64,000 nt of DNA from Homoserinimonas aerilata. Its GTDB lineage: Bacteria; Actinomycetota; Actinomycetes; Actinomycetales; Microbacteriaceae. Of this stretch, positions 45,004 through 53,671 are shown piece by piece. A program made the translations under genes and the position numbers. Location: assembly GCF_006716125.1 (NCBI RefSeq), contig NZ_VFOM01000001.1, positions 1,488,001 through 1,552,000 of the forward strand. The letters are read 5' to 3'. Every line of letters starts with the position of its first letter. Position 1 is the stretch's first letter. The notes below the pieces were generated by a model. It did not search any database. It saw only the letters and a list, made by a program, of their open reading frames with translations, and was not told the DNA's origin.

Positions 45004-46679
45004 GCACCGGAACGCCGCAGCGACTGCCCCGACTGCGCGAACTGCTGCCCGGCAGAGCCGACCTGCTCGCCGCCCGCCGCTCTCCCCTGCGCGACCTCGT
45101 CGCCGGGCTCACCGTCGCCATCGTCGCCCTGCCTCTCGCGCTCGCCTTCGGAGTCGCATCCGGGCTCGGGGCGCAGGCAGGCCTGACCACCGCGATCGTC
45201 GCCGGAATCCTCGCGGCCGTCTTCGGCGGCAGCAACCTGCAGGTCTCCGGGCCGACCGGAGCCATGACCGTCGTACTGCTGCCCGTCGTGCACTCCTTCG
45301 GGGCAAGCGGAGTGCTCCTCGTCGGACTCATGGCAGGGGTCATCCTCATCGCCCTCGGCGTCTCCGGCATCGGCCGGTACGTGCGCCTGCTGCCCACCTC
45401 CCTCATCGAAGGCTTCACCGCGGGCATCGCCGTCATCATCGTGCTGCAGCAGGTGCCCAACATGCTCGGCGTGGAGGCCGGCGAACAGTCCCAGGTGTGG
45501 GCCATCGCGGGCGACGCCATCACGCAGTACCTGGCAGCCCCGCAGCTTGCGCCCATCGCCATGGCCCTGGGCGTCGCCGCCGTCATCCTCATCGGAGCGA
45601 GGCTCAAACCATCGCTGCCCATCTCCATCCTGGCCATCGTGGTCGCCACCCTCATCGCCGATCTGGCCAGCCTCGACCTCACCCGCATCGGCTCCATCCC
45701 CAGCACCATCGGCTCATACTCCACCGACTTCATCGACCTCAGCCGGATCACCGCGCTGATCCCCTCCGCGCTCGCCGTCGCCGCACTGGCCGCGCTCGAA
45801 AGCCTCCTGTGCGCGACCGTCGCCGACTCCATGAGCGTCGGCGAACGACACAACCCCGACCGGGAACTGTTCGGCCAGGGCATCGCCAACATCGCCGTAC
45901 CGTTCCTCGGAGGGGTGCCCGCGACGGCAGCGATCGCCCGCACCGCCGTCAACGTGCGGGCGGGGGCGCACTCGCGCGTCGCATCCATCACCCACTCGCT
46001 CGTGCTCGCGGTGGTGGTGCTCTCCGCATCCGGACTCGTCTCGACGATCCCCCTCGCGGCCCTCGCCGGGGTGCTCATCGCCACCTGCGTGCAGATGGTG
46101 GGAGTCGGATCCATCCGGGCGCTGCTGCGATCCACACGGGAGGACGCTGTCGTGCTGGTGCTCACCTTCGCCGTGACCGTCGCCGTCGACCTCGTCACCG
46201 CCGTCGTCGTCGGTCTCGTCATCGCCTCCTTCCTCGCCCTCCGCAACGTCTCCAGGAGCGCCCGGCTCGACCGGGTGCCGCTGGAGGACGACAGGGGTGA
46301 CCACAGCGCAGAAGAACTCGCCCTGCTCTCCGATCGCATCGCAGCCTTCCGATTCGACGGGCCGCTGTTCTTCGGCGCAGCCCACCGATTCCTCCTGGAA
46401 CTCACCGACGTCACGGATGTCGAGGTCGTCATCCTGCGGATGTCCCGCGTGACAACCCTCGACGCGACAGGCGCGGGCATCCTCGACGACGCCATCCGAC
46501 GCCTCGAGGCCAAAGGCATCGCCGTGCTCGTCTCCGGAGTGGACCCCGCGCACGGCAAGACACTGCGGGCGCTCGGCGTCGCACCGCACCTGCGCGAACT
46601 CGGCCGCGTGTTCGACACGACTCCGGATGCCATCGCCGCAGCTCGCAGCATCACATCGCAGAACCGCGCGGCAGGCTAG
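45000..46679 (+). CDS. SulP-family anion transporter with STAS domain
   Basis: A 559-residue SulP/SLC26 protein. A membrane domain of about 12-14 helices (30-420) starts with RSPLRDLVAGLTVAIVALPL and NLQVSGPTGAMTVVLLPVV. A cytoplasmic STAS domain (about 435-545) contains VTTLDATGAGILDDAIRRL. Substrates in the family are sulfate, bicarbonate and other anions; sequence does not separate them. ATG 45000 is coupled to arsR. Its TAG stop shares the four bases CTAG with the convergent folA stop. Confidence 0.9.
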   Translation: MSTGTPQRLPRLRELLPGRADLLAARRSPLRDLVAGLTVAIVALPLALAFGVASGLGAQAGLTTAIVAGILAAVFGGSNLQVSGPTGAMTVVLLPVVHSFGASGVLLVGLMAGVILIALGVSGIGRYVRLLPTSLIEGFTAGIAVIIVLQQVPNMLGVEAGEQSQVWAIAGDAITQYLAAPQLAPIAMALGVAAVILIGARLKPSLPISILAIVVATLIADLASLDLTRIGSIPSTIGSYSTDFIDLSRITALIPSALAVAALAALESLLCATVADSMSVGERHNPDRELFGQGIANIAVPFLGGVPATAAIARTAVNVRAGAHSRVASITHSLVLAVVVLSASGLVSTIPLAALAGVLIATCVQMVGVGSIRALLRSTREDAVVLVLTFAVTVAVDLVTAVVVGLVIASFLALRNVSRSARLDRVPLEDDRGDHSAEELALLSDRIAAFRFDGPLFFGAAHRFLLELTDVTDVEVVILRMSRVTTLDATGAGILDDAIRRLEAKGIAVLVSGVDPAHGKTLRALGVAPHLRELGRVFDTTPDAIAAARSITSQNRAAG

Positions 46680-47233
46680 AGCCGGGCGCGCTCATACGAC
46701 ACGAAGCGATAGTCGAGGCCCGTGCGGGAGCTGAGCCAGCCCCCCTCAGGGTCGCGGGACACCGCGCGCCACCCCTCGCCGATTGCCGGCGCCATCGCAT
46801 CGCCCTCGAACCGTGCACGGATCTCCGTCACCTCGAGGCGCTCGGCATCCGCCATGACGGCCGCAAATATCTCGCCGCCGCCGATGACCCACACGAGACC
46901 GCCGGAAGCAGACCCAGAACCGGATGCCTCGGACGCCGCCAAGCCCAGAGCATCCGGAATCGAATGCACGACATCCGCACCCTCCGCCTGCCAGCCCTCA
47001 TCACGGGTGACGACGATGTTGCGGCGGCCCTCCAGAGGCCGGAAGCGCGGCGGGAGAGAATCCCACGTCTTGCGCCCCATCACCACAGGGCTGCCCAAGG
47101 TCACCCGCTTGAAATGGGCCAGATCTTCGGGGATGTGCCACGGCATGGCGCCATCCCTGCCGATCACGCCGCCCTCGGCCTCAGCCCAGATCAGCCCGAT
47201 ACGCACGGCCGGGGCTGTGCGCGGTGCGCTCAT
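46676..47233 (-). CDS. folA: Dihydrofolate reductase
   Basis: Reduces dihydrofolate produced by the adjacent thymidylate synthase. The 185 residues have [23 protein letters not shown] (the active-site loop), catalytic Asp37 in [20 protein letters not shown] and the [15 protein letters not shown] segment. ATG 47233 overlaps the thyA stop by 4 bp. Convergent with the SulP gene, overlapping by 4 bp. Confidence 0.95.
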   Translation of the reverse strand: MSAPRTAPAVRIGLIWAEAEGGVIGRDGAMPWHIPEDLAHFKRVTLGSPVVMGRKTWDSLPPRFRPLEGRRNIVVTRDEGWQAEGADVVHSIPDALGLAASEASGSGSASGGLVWVIGGGEIFAAVMADAERLEVTEIRARFEGDAMAPAIGEGWRAVSRDPEGGWLSSRTGLDYRFVSYERARL

Positions 47234-48039
47234 ACCGCGACGGCCCCACGGATCGCCGGGTGGTGCTCGTAACCGACGACCTCGAAATCGTCGTACTCGT
47301 AGTCGAAGATGCTGTCGCGCTGCGCCGTCACGTTCAGGCGGGGCGGCGCGAACGGCTCACGGCTGAGCTGCTCGGTGACCTGCGCAACATGGTTGTCGTA
47401 GATGTGGCAGTCACCGCCCGTCCAGACGAACTCGCCCACCTCGAGCCCGGCCTGGGCCGCGACCATATGCGTGAGCAGCGCGTAGCTGGCGATGTTGAAC
47501 GGCACGCCGAGGAACATGTCGGCGCTGCGCTGGTAGAGCTGGCACGACAGCCTGCCGTCGGCCACATAGAACTGGAACAGCGCATGGCACGGCGCCAGCG
47601 CCATGTTCGGGATGTCGGCCGGATTCCAGGCCGAGACGATCAGTCTGCGGGAATCGGGATTCGTGCGGATCTGCTCGATGACATCCGAGATCTGATCGAT
47701 CTGCTCGCCGCTCGGAGTCGGCCAGGAGCGCCACTGCACGCCATACACCGGGCCGAGCTCGCCCTCAGCATCAGCCCACTCGTCCCAGATGGTGACCCCG
47801 TTGTCGCGCAGCCAGGAGACGTTGCTCTCGCCGCGCAGGAACCACAGCAGCTCATAGGCGATCGACTTGAAATGCACGCGCTTCGTCGTGACCAGCGGAA
47901 AACCCTCCGCCAGATCGAAACGGATCTGCCGGCCGAACACGCTACGCGTGCCCGTGCCCGTACGGTCGGTCTTCTGTACACCGTTCTGCAGGACATCACG
48001 CAGGAGGTCTTCGTAAGGGGTAGAAATCGTCGCAGCCAT
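47230..48039 (-). CDS. thyA: Thymidylate synthase
   Basis: Folate-dependent dUMP methylation to dTMP. The 269 residues contain the nucleophile Cys151 in [26 protein letters not shown] (phosphate-binding Arg pair) and the C-terminal APIRGAVAV-type tail. ThyA (not flavin-dependent ThyX) is used here, coupled to folA to regenerate tetrahydrofolate. ATG 48039 follows TAGCAT by 7 nt, so the message is probably leaderless. Confidence 0.97.
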   Translation of the reverse strand: MAATISTPYEDLLRDVLQNGVQKTDRTGTGTRSVFGRQIRFDLAEGFPLVTTKRVHFKSIAYELLWFLRGESNVSWLRDNGVTIWDEWADAEGELGPVYGVQWRSWPTPSGEQIDQISDVIEQIRTNPDSRRLIVSAWNPADIPNMALAPCHALFQFYVADGRLSCQLYQRSADMFLGVPFNIASYALLTHMVAAQAGLEVGEFVWTGGDCHIYDNHVAQVTEQLSREPFAPPRLNVTAQRDSIFDYEYDDFEVVGYEHHPAIRGAVAV

Positions 48040-48046
48040 CCATCAG

Positions 48047-48052
48047 ATGCTA
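48047..48052 (-). promoter_or_regulatory. Leaderless-type -10 element of thyA
   Basis: TAGCAT ends 7 nt before the thyA ATG in the 52-nt gap behind the small membrane protein gene. Confidence 0.5.
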
Positions 48053-48091
48053 CCTGTTCGGCAAGGCCCCAGAGGGAGACGCGGCCGCAGC

Positions 48092-48535
48092 TCAGCGCGC
48101 GGCACGCTCCAACGCGATCGCCCGACGCACCGACTGCCTGGCCCTGCGACGGTCGCCGCTCGCGTCATAGGCCAGACCCAGTCTCAGCCAGGCCTGCCAG
48201 CTCTCAGGCGACGCCTCCACCTCGGCACGGTATCTGGGGAACTCAGCCTCCGCAGCATCACGTTCGGGGCGGCCGCTCGTGAGCAGTGGAACAGGCTCAG
48301 ACGGCAGGGCGCCCTCCCCCTCGAGACGACCAAGCAGTCGCTCGCTGCGCATCCCGAACATGATCTCGACGACAAGGCCCCACACGCCCACCACAGGAAG
48401 AACCGCGAGCGCGACCCCCATCGTCACCGCGACGGCATCGCCACTGAGCAGCAAGCCGACCGCGAGCTGTGCAACCGCAAAGATATAGAGCAGCAGAAGC
48501 ACCGCCATCACGGCGACGCCCAGCTTCTTGGTCAC
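48092..48535 (-). CDS. Small membrane protein with a C-terminal TPR-like repeat
   Basis: I do not recognise a named family. The 147 residues have two membrane helices (about 6-30 and 36-58) and a cytoplasmic part that ends in one TPR-like helix pair (ASPESWQAWLRLGLAYDASGDRRRARQ, positions about 108-135). ATG 48535 overlaps the dapB stop by 4 bp, so it is co-translated with dapB. A protein-interaction or scaffold role is possible but unproven. Confidence 0.7.
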   Translation of the reverse strand: MTKKLGVAVMAVLLLLYIFAVAQLAVGLLLSGDAVAVTMGVALAVLPVVGVWGLVVEIMFGMRSERLLGRLEGEGALPSEPVPLLTSGRPERDAAEAEFPRYRAEVEASPESWQAWLRLGLAYDASGDRRRARQSVRRAIALERAAR

Positions 48536-49284
48536 GCGCCAGCCCCAGAACCCGACTCGAGATCGAGGAGACTGTCGAGCCCGACCGTCACCCCGCGGGC
48601 GTCAACAACAGCACGCAGGGCGATGCGGATGCCCTTCTCATAGGCGGTGTTCGAGAGCGTGTCATGCGTGAAGCTGAGAACCTCGCCATCGCCCCCCATG
48701 ATGACCTCCTGCCGGGCCACGATCCCCTGCAGACGGATGCTGTGCACAGGAATACTCCCGACCTGCTGCCCGCGGGCCCTCTGATCGGCGTGCGGCGCCG
48801 CAACCGGCCCGAGCTCCGCGCGCGCCGCAGCCATCAACTCGGCCGTGCGCACCGCCGTGCCCGACGGCGAATCGATCTTCGCGGCATGATGCGCCTCAAC
48901 GATCTCGATCGAATCGAAGAAACGGGCGGCCATCGTCGCGAAACGCGTGGCAAGCACAGAGCCGAGCGAGAAGTTCGGGACGATGATCACGCCAAGCTCC
49001 GGCAGAGTCGCCAGACGGTGCTCGAGCGCGGTGATCCGATCCGCCGACCAGCCCGAAGTGCCCACGAGCACGCTCAAGCCGTTGTCGAGAGCGAAATCGA
49101 CAACCGACTGGCTCACGCCCGGCCTCGTCACATCGACCGCGACATCCGCCCCCAGCATGTCGCTCAGCGGCGACGCCGAACCCAAGCGGGCGACCACCTC
49201 GAACCCGGGCTCAGATTCGATCAGCTGGGAGATCAGGCGGCCCATCGAACCGCTCGCGCCGACGAGGGCGACCTTCGTAGTCAT
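48532..49284 (-). CDS. dapB: 4-hydroxy-tetrahydrodipicolinate reductase
   Basis: NAD(P)H-dependent second committed step to diaminopimelate. The 250 residues have the nucleotide motif GASGSMGR (9-16), the TSGWS loop and the active-site EAHHAAKIDSPSGTA (His132, His133, Lys136). ATG 49284 is preceded by TAGATT 6 nt away and no ribosome-binding site. It lies 34 nt downstream of the phosphatase gene. Confidence 0.96.
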   Translation of the reverse strand: MTTKVALVGASGSMGRLISQLIESEPGFEVVARLGSASPLSDMLGADVAVDVTRPGVSQSVVDFALDNGLSVLVGTSGWSADRITALEHRLATLPELGVIIVPNFSLGSVLATRFATMAARFFDSIEIVEAHHAAKIDSPSGTAVRTAELMAAARAELGPVAAPHADQRARGQQVGSIPVHSIRLQGIVARQEVIMGGDGEVLSFTHDTLSNTAYEKGIRIALRAVVDARGVTVGLDSLLDLESGSGAGA

Positions 49285-49290
49285 AGAGCA

Positions 49291-49296
49291 AATCTA
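49291..49296 (-). promoter_or_regulatory. Leaderless-type -10 element of dapB
   Basis: TAGATT, a good match to TATAAT, ends 6 nt before the dapB ATG. Confidence 0.55.
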
Positions 49297-49318
49297 GCAA
49301 CGTGCCGGCGGTTCGCCA

Positions 49319-49921
49319 TCAGTAGGGCTGGTCCACCGGCATGCCGGTGCGCAGCTCGGGCGGCAGATGCCCGAGATCGTTGTGGGCGACCAGTTCGGGC
49401 GACTTCACCGAGCGCACCCGGATGATCGTCAGGCCGCAGTTCGCCTGGTTGATGCCCACCCACCGCCACGACGGGGCGCCGAAGACCTCACGCACGAACC
49501 AGCCGATGACGAAGTTGTGCGTGATCAGCAGGCTGTGCCGATCTTCGCGCGACGGGGTCATCCACTCGGCCACCGCATCCGTCATCTGCGCCTGGCCCGC
49601 CTCGATCTGTGCCTCCGTCACCGAACCGAAGAACGGCTCGAACGCGTGCGGCATATCGGAGCCCGGGCCGGAGGGGACACAGTCGAAGAGAAGCGCGGAT
49701 GGCTCCGACACGACGCCCGTCATGCGCTCCGTGATCGTCGTCGCCGTGTCGGCCGCACGCTGCAGCGGCGAATGCCAGGCACCCGTGAACGGCACACCGC
49801 TCAGCCGGTCGGCGATGGCGTGGGCCTGGCGCTTACCCCTGGCCGAGAGCGGCCCGTCGGGCAGACCGTGCTCTGCGTTCTGCTGCTCGCCGTGGCGAAC
49901 AAGGTAGATGAAGTGGGACAT
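49319..49921 (-). CDS. Histidine phosphatase (phosphoglycerate-mutase-like) protein
   Basis: A 200-residue member of the histidine phosphatase superfamily. The phospho-histidine motif is RHGE (9-12, in YLVRHGEQQNAEHG), the second Arg is in ADRLSG...AWHSPLQRAADTA, and the second His is in SLLITHNFVIGWF. Substrate unknown; sugar phosphates, nucleotides or proteins are possible. ATG 49921 lies 51 nt after the M16 peptidase stop. Confidence 0.88.
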   Translation of the reverse strand: MSHFIYLVRHGEQQNAEHGLPDGPLSARGKRQAHAIADRLSGVPFTGAWHSPLQRAADTATTITERMTGVVSEPSALLFDCVPSGPGSDMPHAFEPFFGSVTEAQIEAGQAQMTDAVAEWMTPSREDRHSLLITHNFVIGWFVREVFGAPSWRWVGINQANCGLTIIRVRSVKSPELVAHNDLGHLPPELRTGMPVDQPY

Positions 49922-49972
49922 CGTCGTCCTATTTCCCCTCGGGTGGTGATGGTGCGTCGGCCATGCGCCGCT

Positions 49973-51316
49973 CTAGCTGGAGAGCAGCGGGGCGAAAGTC
50001 TCTTCCTCCACAGTACCCACAGCAGCGATCGAGAGCGGGCGCGTGACCAGCTCGGCCGCCAACTCGGCGACCTGATCGAGCGTGACCGCAGAGATCCTGC
50101 GCAGCGCCTCGTCGAGATCGACGAACTCGCCGAGCGTGATCTCCGACCGGCCGAGCCGCGACATGCGGGTGTCGGAATCTTCGAGAGCGAGAGCGGATGC
50201 TCCGCCCAGCTGCCCGACAGCCCGCGCCAGCTCGGTCTCGCTGATTCCATCGGCGGCAAGCCTGCGGAACTCGCCCAGCATCAGCTCGGCCACCTGACCG
50301 GCCTTCGCGGGCGAGCATCCGGCATACAGCCCGACGACCCCCGAATCGGAGAAACTCGGAGTGAACGAGTAGACGGAGTAGGCGAGCCCGCGCTTCTCGC
50401 GCACCTCCTGGAACAGGCGCGACGACATGCCACCGCCGAGAACAGAGTTCAGCACCGAGAGCGTCGCCCTGCGGGGATCACGCGAGGCGATACCGGGCAC
50501 GCCGATCAGGATGTTGGCCTGCTCGATCGGACGCTGCACCAGCACAAGCGGAGAACCCTGCGAGGGCGCGACGAGCGAGGGCGTGCGACGGGGAACAGGG
50601 GCAGCCTCGACGCCGAGATCCCAGCCAGCGCCACGCAGGCTGCCCTCGACGACCGCGAGCAGCTCATCGTGGTCGACGGCACCGGCCGCCGTCACGACGA
50701 GATCATTGGCCCTGTAGTTGGCACGATAGTGCTCCCAGACGGCCTCACGCGAGACGGCCGAGATGGATTCGACCGTGCCACCGATGGGGCGACCGAGCGG
50801 GTGCTCCCCCATGACGGCCTCGAAGAATCGCTCGCTGGCAACATCGGCGGGGTCATCATCCGCCATCGCCAGCTCCTCGAGGATGACGCCGCGCTCAGTC
50901 TCGAACTCATCAGTGTCGAGAAGGGAGGACGTGAACATGTCGGCGAGCACCTCGACAGCCATGGGCAGGTCGCGATCCTGCACCTTGGCGTAATAGCAGG
51001 TGTACTCCTTGGCCGTCGCTGCGTTGTGCTCGCCGCCGACGGCGTCGAAGCTCACGGCGATGTCGAGGGCGCTGCGGCTCGCGGTGCCCTTGAAGAGGAG
51101 GTGCTCGAGGAAATGCGTCGACCCGTAGGTGACGGGCTGCTCATCGCGGGAACCGACCGCGACCCAGAAGCCGATCGTGGCGCTGCGTGCGCCGGGAACC
51201 CGCTCACTGAGGATCCGGACGCCGCTGGGAAGCACACTGCGTCGAACCAGGGACTCCCCGGATGCCTCGAATCGCTGTTCGCCTGCGTCAAGGGGAAGAT
51301 CTACTGCGCCATTCAT
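49973..51316 (-). CDS. M16-family zinc metallopeptidase (PepR-like)
   Basis: A 447-residue processing-peptidase-type protease. The inverted zinc motif HFLEH (68-72) is in YGSTHFLEHLLFKG, with the third ligand Glu near ERGVILEELAMADD. A second, inactive M16 half follows (about 190-430, with YSVYSFTPSFSDSGVVGLYAG). The family member at this locus, next to pnp and dapB, is conserved in actinobacteria; its target is unknown. ATG 51316 is chosen over an upstream ATG because TAGGCT ends 7 nt before it. Confidence 0.92.
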   Translation of the reverse strand: MNGAVDLPLDAGEQRFEASGESLVRRSVLPSGVRILSERVPGARSATIGFWVAVGSRDEQPVTYGSTHFLEHLLFKGTASRSALDIAVSFDAVGGEHNAATAKEYTCYYAKVQDRDLPMAVEVLADMFTSSLLDTDEFETERGVILEELAMADDDPADVASERFFEAVMGEHPLGRPIGGTVESISAVSREAVWEHYRANYRANDLVVTAAGAVDHDELLAVVEGSLRGAGWDLGVEAAPVPRRTPSLVAPSQGSPLVLVQRPIEQANILIGVPGIASRDPRRATLSVLNSVLGGGMSSRLFQEVREKRGLAYSVYSFTPSFSDSGVVGLYAGCSPAKAGQVAELMLGEFRRLAADGISETELARAVGQLGGASALALEDSDTRMSRLGRSEITLGEFVDLDEALRRISAVTLDQVAELAAELVTRPLSIAAVGTVEEETFAPLLSS

Positions 51317-51323
51317 CGTCACG

Positions 51324-51329
51324 AGCCTA
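51324..51329 (-). promoter_or_regulatory. Leaderless-type -10 element of the M16 peptidase gene
   Basis: TAGGCT ends 7 nt before ATG 51316. It sits inside the only alternative in-frame N-terminal extension, which argues against that longer start. Confidence 0.5.
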
Positions 51330-51701
51330 GGCCACCCCACTGACGTGCGGCGCCGAGCCTCGACACCGCCACCATCGACGCCCGCTCACGACAAATTGAA
51401 ACGTACCCCTGAATTGTCGAAATGTACCCCGACATGCGGACAAACAGAGCTGTCTGTACTTGATTTGATTGATAGTGTGGAAACCATCGCCGGGGAGCCC
51501 GAACCTCCGGCGTCACCATCGCCCGAAGATGGGCCGGCCCGCAAGGTCGGCGCACAGAAGGCCATCGACGCGAACCCGAATCGCGGCCCTGGTCGGCGGA
51601 GACCCGAATCCGCAGCACTAAGATCCACAATCAGGAATGAAGACAACGCAGCGCCCTGGGAACCCCCGCGTCCCGGTCGCCACGTCTGAGGGAGTCACGC
51701 T
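51330..51701. other. Gene-poor gap with a short tandem motif
   Basis: About 370 bp between the M16 peptidase and TetR genes. The motif GAAA(C/T)GTACCCC occurs twice with a 21-bp period (51398-51409 and 51419-51430) in a patch of lower GC content. An open frame continues to 51689 but has no recognisable protein signal. The patch may be a decayed mobile-element end or a binding site. It marks the junction where the accessory block begins. Confidence 0.4.
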
Positions 51702-52334
51702 GTGTCGGAAGAAGTACTCGGTACCACTGCGCAGCGTGCTCCCGCCATTCCCGCCTCCCCCGAACGGCCAAAACTCGCATCCGGCCCCGGCGCCAAGGCG
51801 CGCATCCTCAGCACCGCGACGCGCCTGTTCTACTACGAGGGCATCCGCGCCGTCGGCATCGACCGGCTGATCAGCGAGGCCAGCGTCACCAAGGCCACCT
51901 TCTACAAGCACTACGGCTCGAAGGACACGCTGATCCTCGCGTACGTCGCGCACGTGCACGACGAGACCCAGGCGATCCTCGAAGAGCTGGTCAACGACTC
52001 CACGAGCGCCTCCGACGCCCTCCGGCGCCTCATCGCCCGCATCCAACACGAGACCCAGGCACCCGACTTCAGAGGCTGCGCCTTCAACAACGCCGCCGTC
52101 GAATTCGCCGACAGCAGGCATCCGGTGCGCGAGGTCGTGCGCGATCACCGCGACTGGTTCAGCGAGCTGCTCGCCTCCCTGTTCCGTGCCGCAGAGCATC
52201 CGATGCCCGGCGACGCAGCCGACGAGTTCATGCTCCTGCGCGACGGCGCCATGACCGGCGCCTACGTGGGCGACAGCATCGCCGCAGGCTCAGCCCTCAG
52301 CCGCTTCGCGGATCGGATTCTCGGCGACCGCTGA
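51702..52334 (+). CDS. TetR/AcrR-family transcriptional regulator
   Basis: A 210-residue repressor-type protein. After about 25 variable residues, the TetR DNA-binding domain spans about 27-75 (ARILSTATRLFYYEGIRAVGIDRL, SVTKATFYKHYGSKDTLI). The C-terminal ligand domain is unassigned. GTG 51702 has GAGGGAG upstream. It converges on the aldo/keto reductase gene with an 8-nt gap, so it may regulate the neighbouring reductases, but no operator was identified. Confidence 0.9.
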   Translation: MSEEVLGTTAQRAPAIPASPERPKLASGPGAKARILSTATRLFYYEGIRAVGIDRLISEASVTKATFYKHYGSKDTLILAYVAHVHDETQAILEELVNDSTSASDALRRLIARIQHETQAPDFRGCAFNNAAVEFADSRHPVREVVRDHRDWFSELLASLFRAAEHPMPGDAADEFMLLRDGAMTGAYVGDSIAAGSALSRFADRILGDR

Positions 52335-52342
52335 CGCCCCGG

Positions 52343-53506
52343 CTACAGATCAGAAGCGCGCTCCAAGTCGAGCGCCTGATGGCGACTCAACTGCACCCTC
52401 GCGGCCGCCACCAACTCATAGACCTGCTCAGCCGAGTTCGCGCTCACGACAGGGGCGACCACGCCGGGGCGAGTGAGCAGCCAGGCGATCGCGATCGTCG
52501 CGACACTGGCACCCTGCTCCTCCGCCACCCGATCAAGCGCCGACAGGACGCGCAGATTCCGCTTCGTCAGATGACCCGCCGTCTCCTTGCGCCGCGCCCG
52601 GCCGCCCAGGTCTGCGCGCGTGCGGTACTTACCGGCCAGGAATCCGCCGGCAAGACCGAAGCGCGGAAGAAAGCCGAGCCCCTGCTGCGCCACCACACGA
52701 GCCAGATCCGGCTCATAGCCCGTTCGCTCGATCAGGTTGTACCGGCTCTGCACCGCGATCAGCGGGGCGACGCCGAGCTGCGCCGCAATGACCCTCGCCT
52801 CGACGAGCCGGTTAGCCGAATGATCGGAGACGCCGAAATAGCGCACCTTGCCCGCCCGGATGAGTTCATCGACCGCCAGCAGCGTCTCGTCGAACGGCAC
52901 GGCCTCATCATCGATGTGGAGCGAGAGCAGGTCGATGTACTCGGTGCCCAACCGCCGCAATGACGCCTCCACCGCCGAGGTCACGGCAGGGCCCGTCACC
53001 CCCGGAAACTCGGCGCCCTTGCCGACCTTCGTGCCTATGACCATGCGTGACCGCGCGCCCCTGTCGCGCATCCACTCGCCGATGATCTCCTCGCTCCGAC
53101 CGTCGGAATAGCTGTCGGCCGTGTCGATGAGGTTGCCGCCGTGATCGGCGAAGACATCGAGCACCTCGCGGGAGGCCGCAGCATCGGCCGACAGACCGAA
53201 CACATTGCCGCCGATCGCGAGTGGGAACACGGTGAGATCGGATGCCCCCAAGCGCCTGCCCCAGAACTCAAGGGTCTTGGGCGCATGCGACAGCAGAAGT
53301 GCGGTGCGCGGGATGACAGGGAACGGCACGGTCGCCGCAGGCTCAGCCGGGCGCTCAGAGAGCGTGACCGGTGCGGTGCCGACGGGCTCGATCTTCTCCA
53401 CGAACTCTGCGACCTCGGGCTCTGCAACCTCGGCCACCACGCCCGGCAGTACTGTGGCCTCCGTCGGCGCGGACCCTGCATATGACTTCGTATCGACCAC
53501 GAGCAC
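52343..53506 (-). CDS. Aldo/keto reductase with N-terminal extension
   Basis: NADPH-dependent TIM-barrel oxidoreductase. The 387 residues keep the full catalytic tetrad: Asp128 and Tyr133 (NLIDTADSYSDGRSEE), Lys160 (MVIGTKVG) and His197 (DLLSLHIDD). The barrel starts near 84 (RRLGASDLTVFPLAIGG). The preceding ~80 residues, rich in Ala, Val, Pro and Glu, are absent from typical family members. The start is GTG 53506 with a weak ribosome-binding site; an internal start would remove part of the extension. It lies next to a related but degenerate reductase gene. Confidence 0.88.
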   Translation of the reverse strand: MLVVDTKSYAGSAPTEATVLPGVVAEVAEPEVAEFVEKIEPVGTAPVTLSERPAEPAATVPFPVIPRTALLLSHAPKTLEFWGRRLGASDLTVFPLAIGGNVFGLSADAAASREVLDVFADHGGNLIDTADSYSDGRSEEIIGEWMRDRGARSRMVIGTKVGKGAEFPGVTGPAVTSAVEASLRRLGTEYIDLLSLHIDDEAVPFDETLLAVDELIRAGKVRYFGVSDHSANRLVEARVIAAQLGVAPLIAVQSRYNLIERTGYEPDLARVVAQQGLGFLPRFGLAGGFLAGKYRTRADLGGRARRKETAGHLTKRNLRVLSALDRVAEEQGASVATIAIAWLLTRPGVVAPVVSANSAEQVYELVAAARVQLSRHQALDLERASDL

Positions 53507-53671
53507 CCTGCCTTACCTCTCTGGCAGCTTCGGGGTAACGATGCTGCGTATGAGTCGGTCGGCTTCGGGTGCCATCACGCCTGCCCCGAGGATACGTCAC
53601 GACCGCCCCTTACGACGACATTTGGGCACGATTGTTACCAAGTGGCGCATCAGCGCCGAGCAGCCGAACAG

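Noticed and set aside
51386..51690. Possible small genes in the gap before the TetR gene, on both strands
   Set aside because: The frames have biased, repetitive composition, no ribosome-binding site and no recognisable motif; treated as non-coding.
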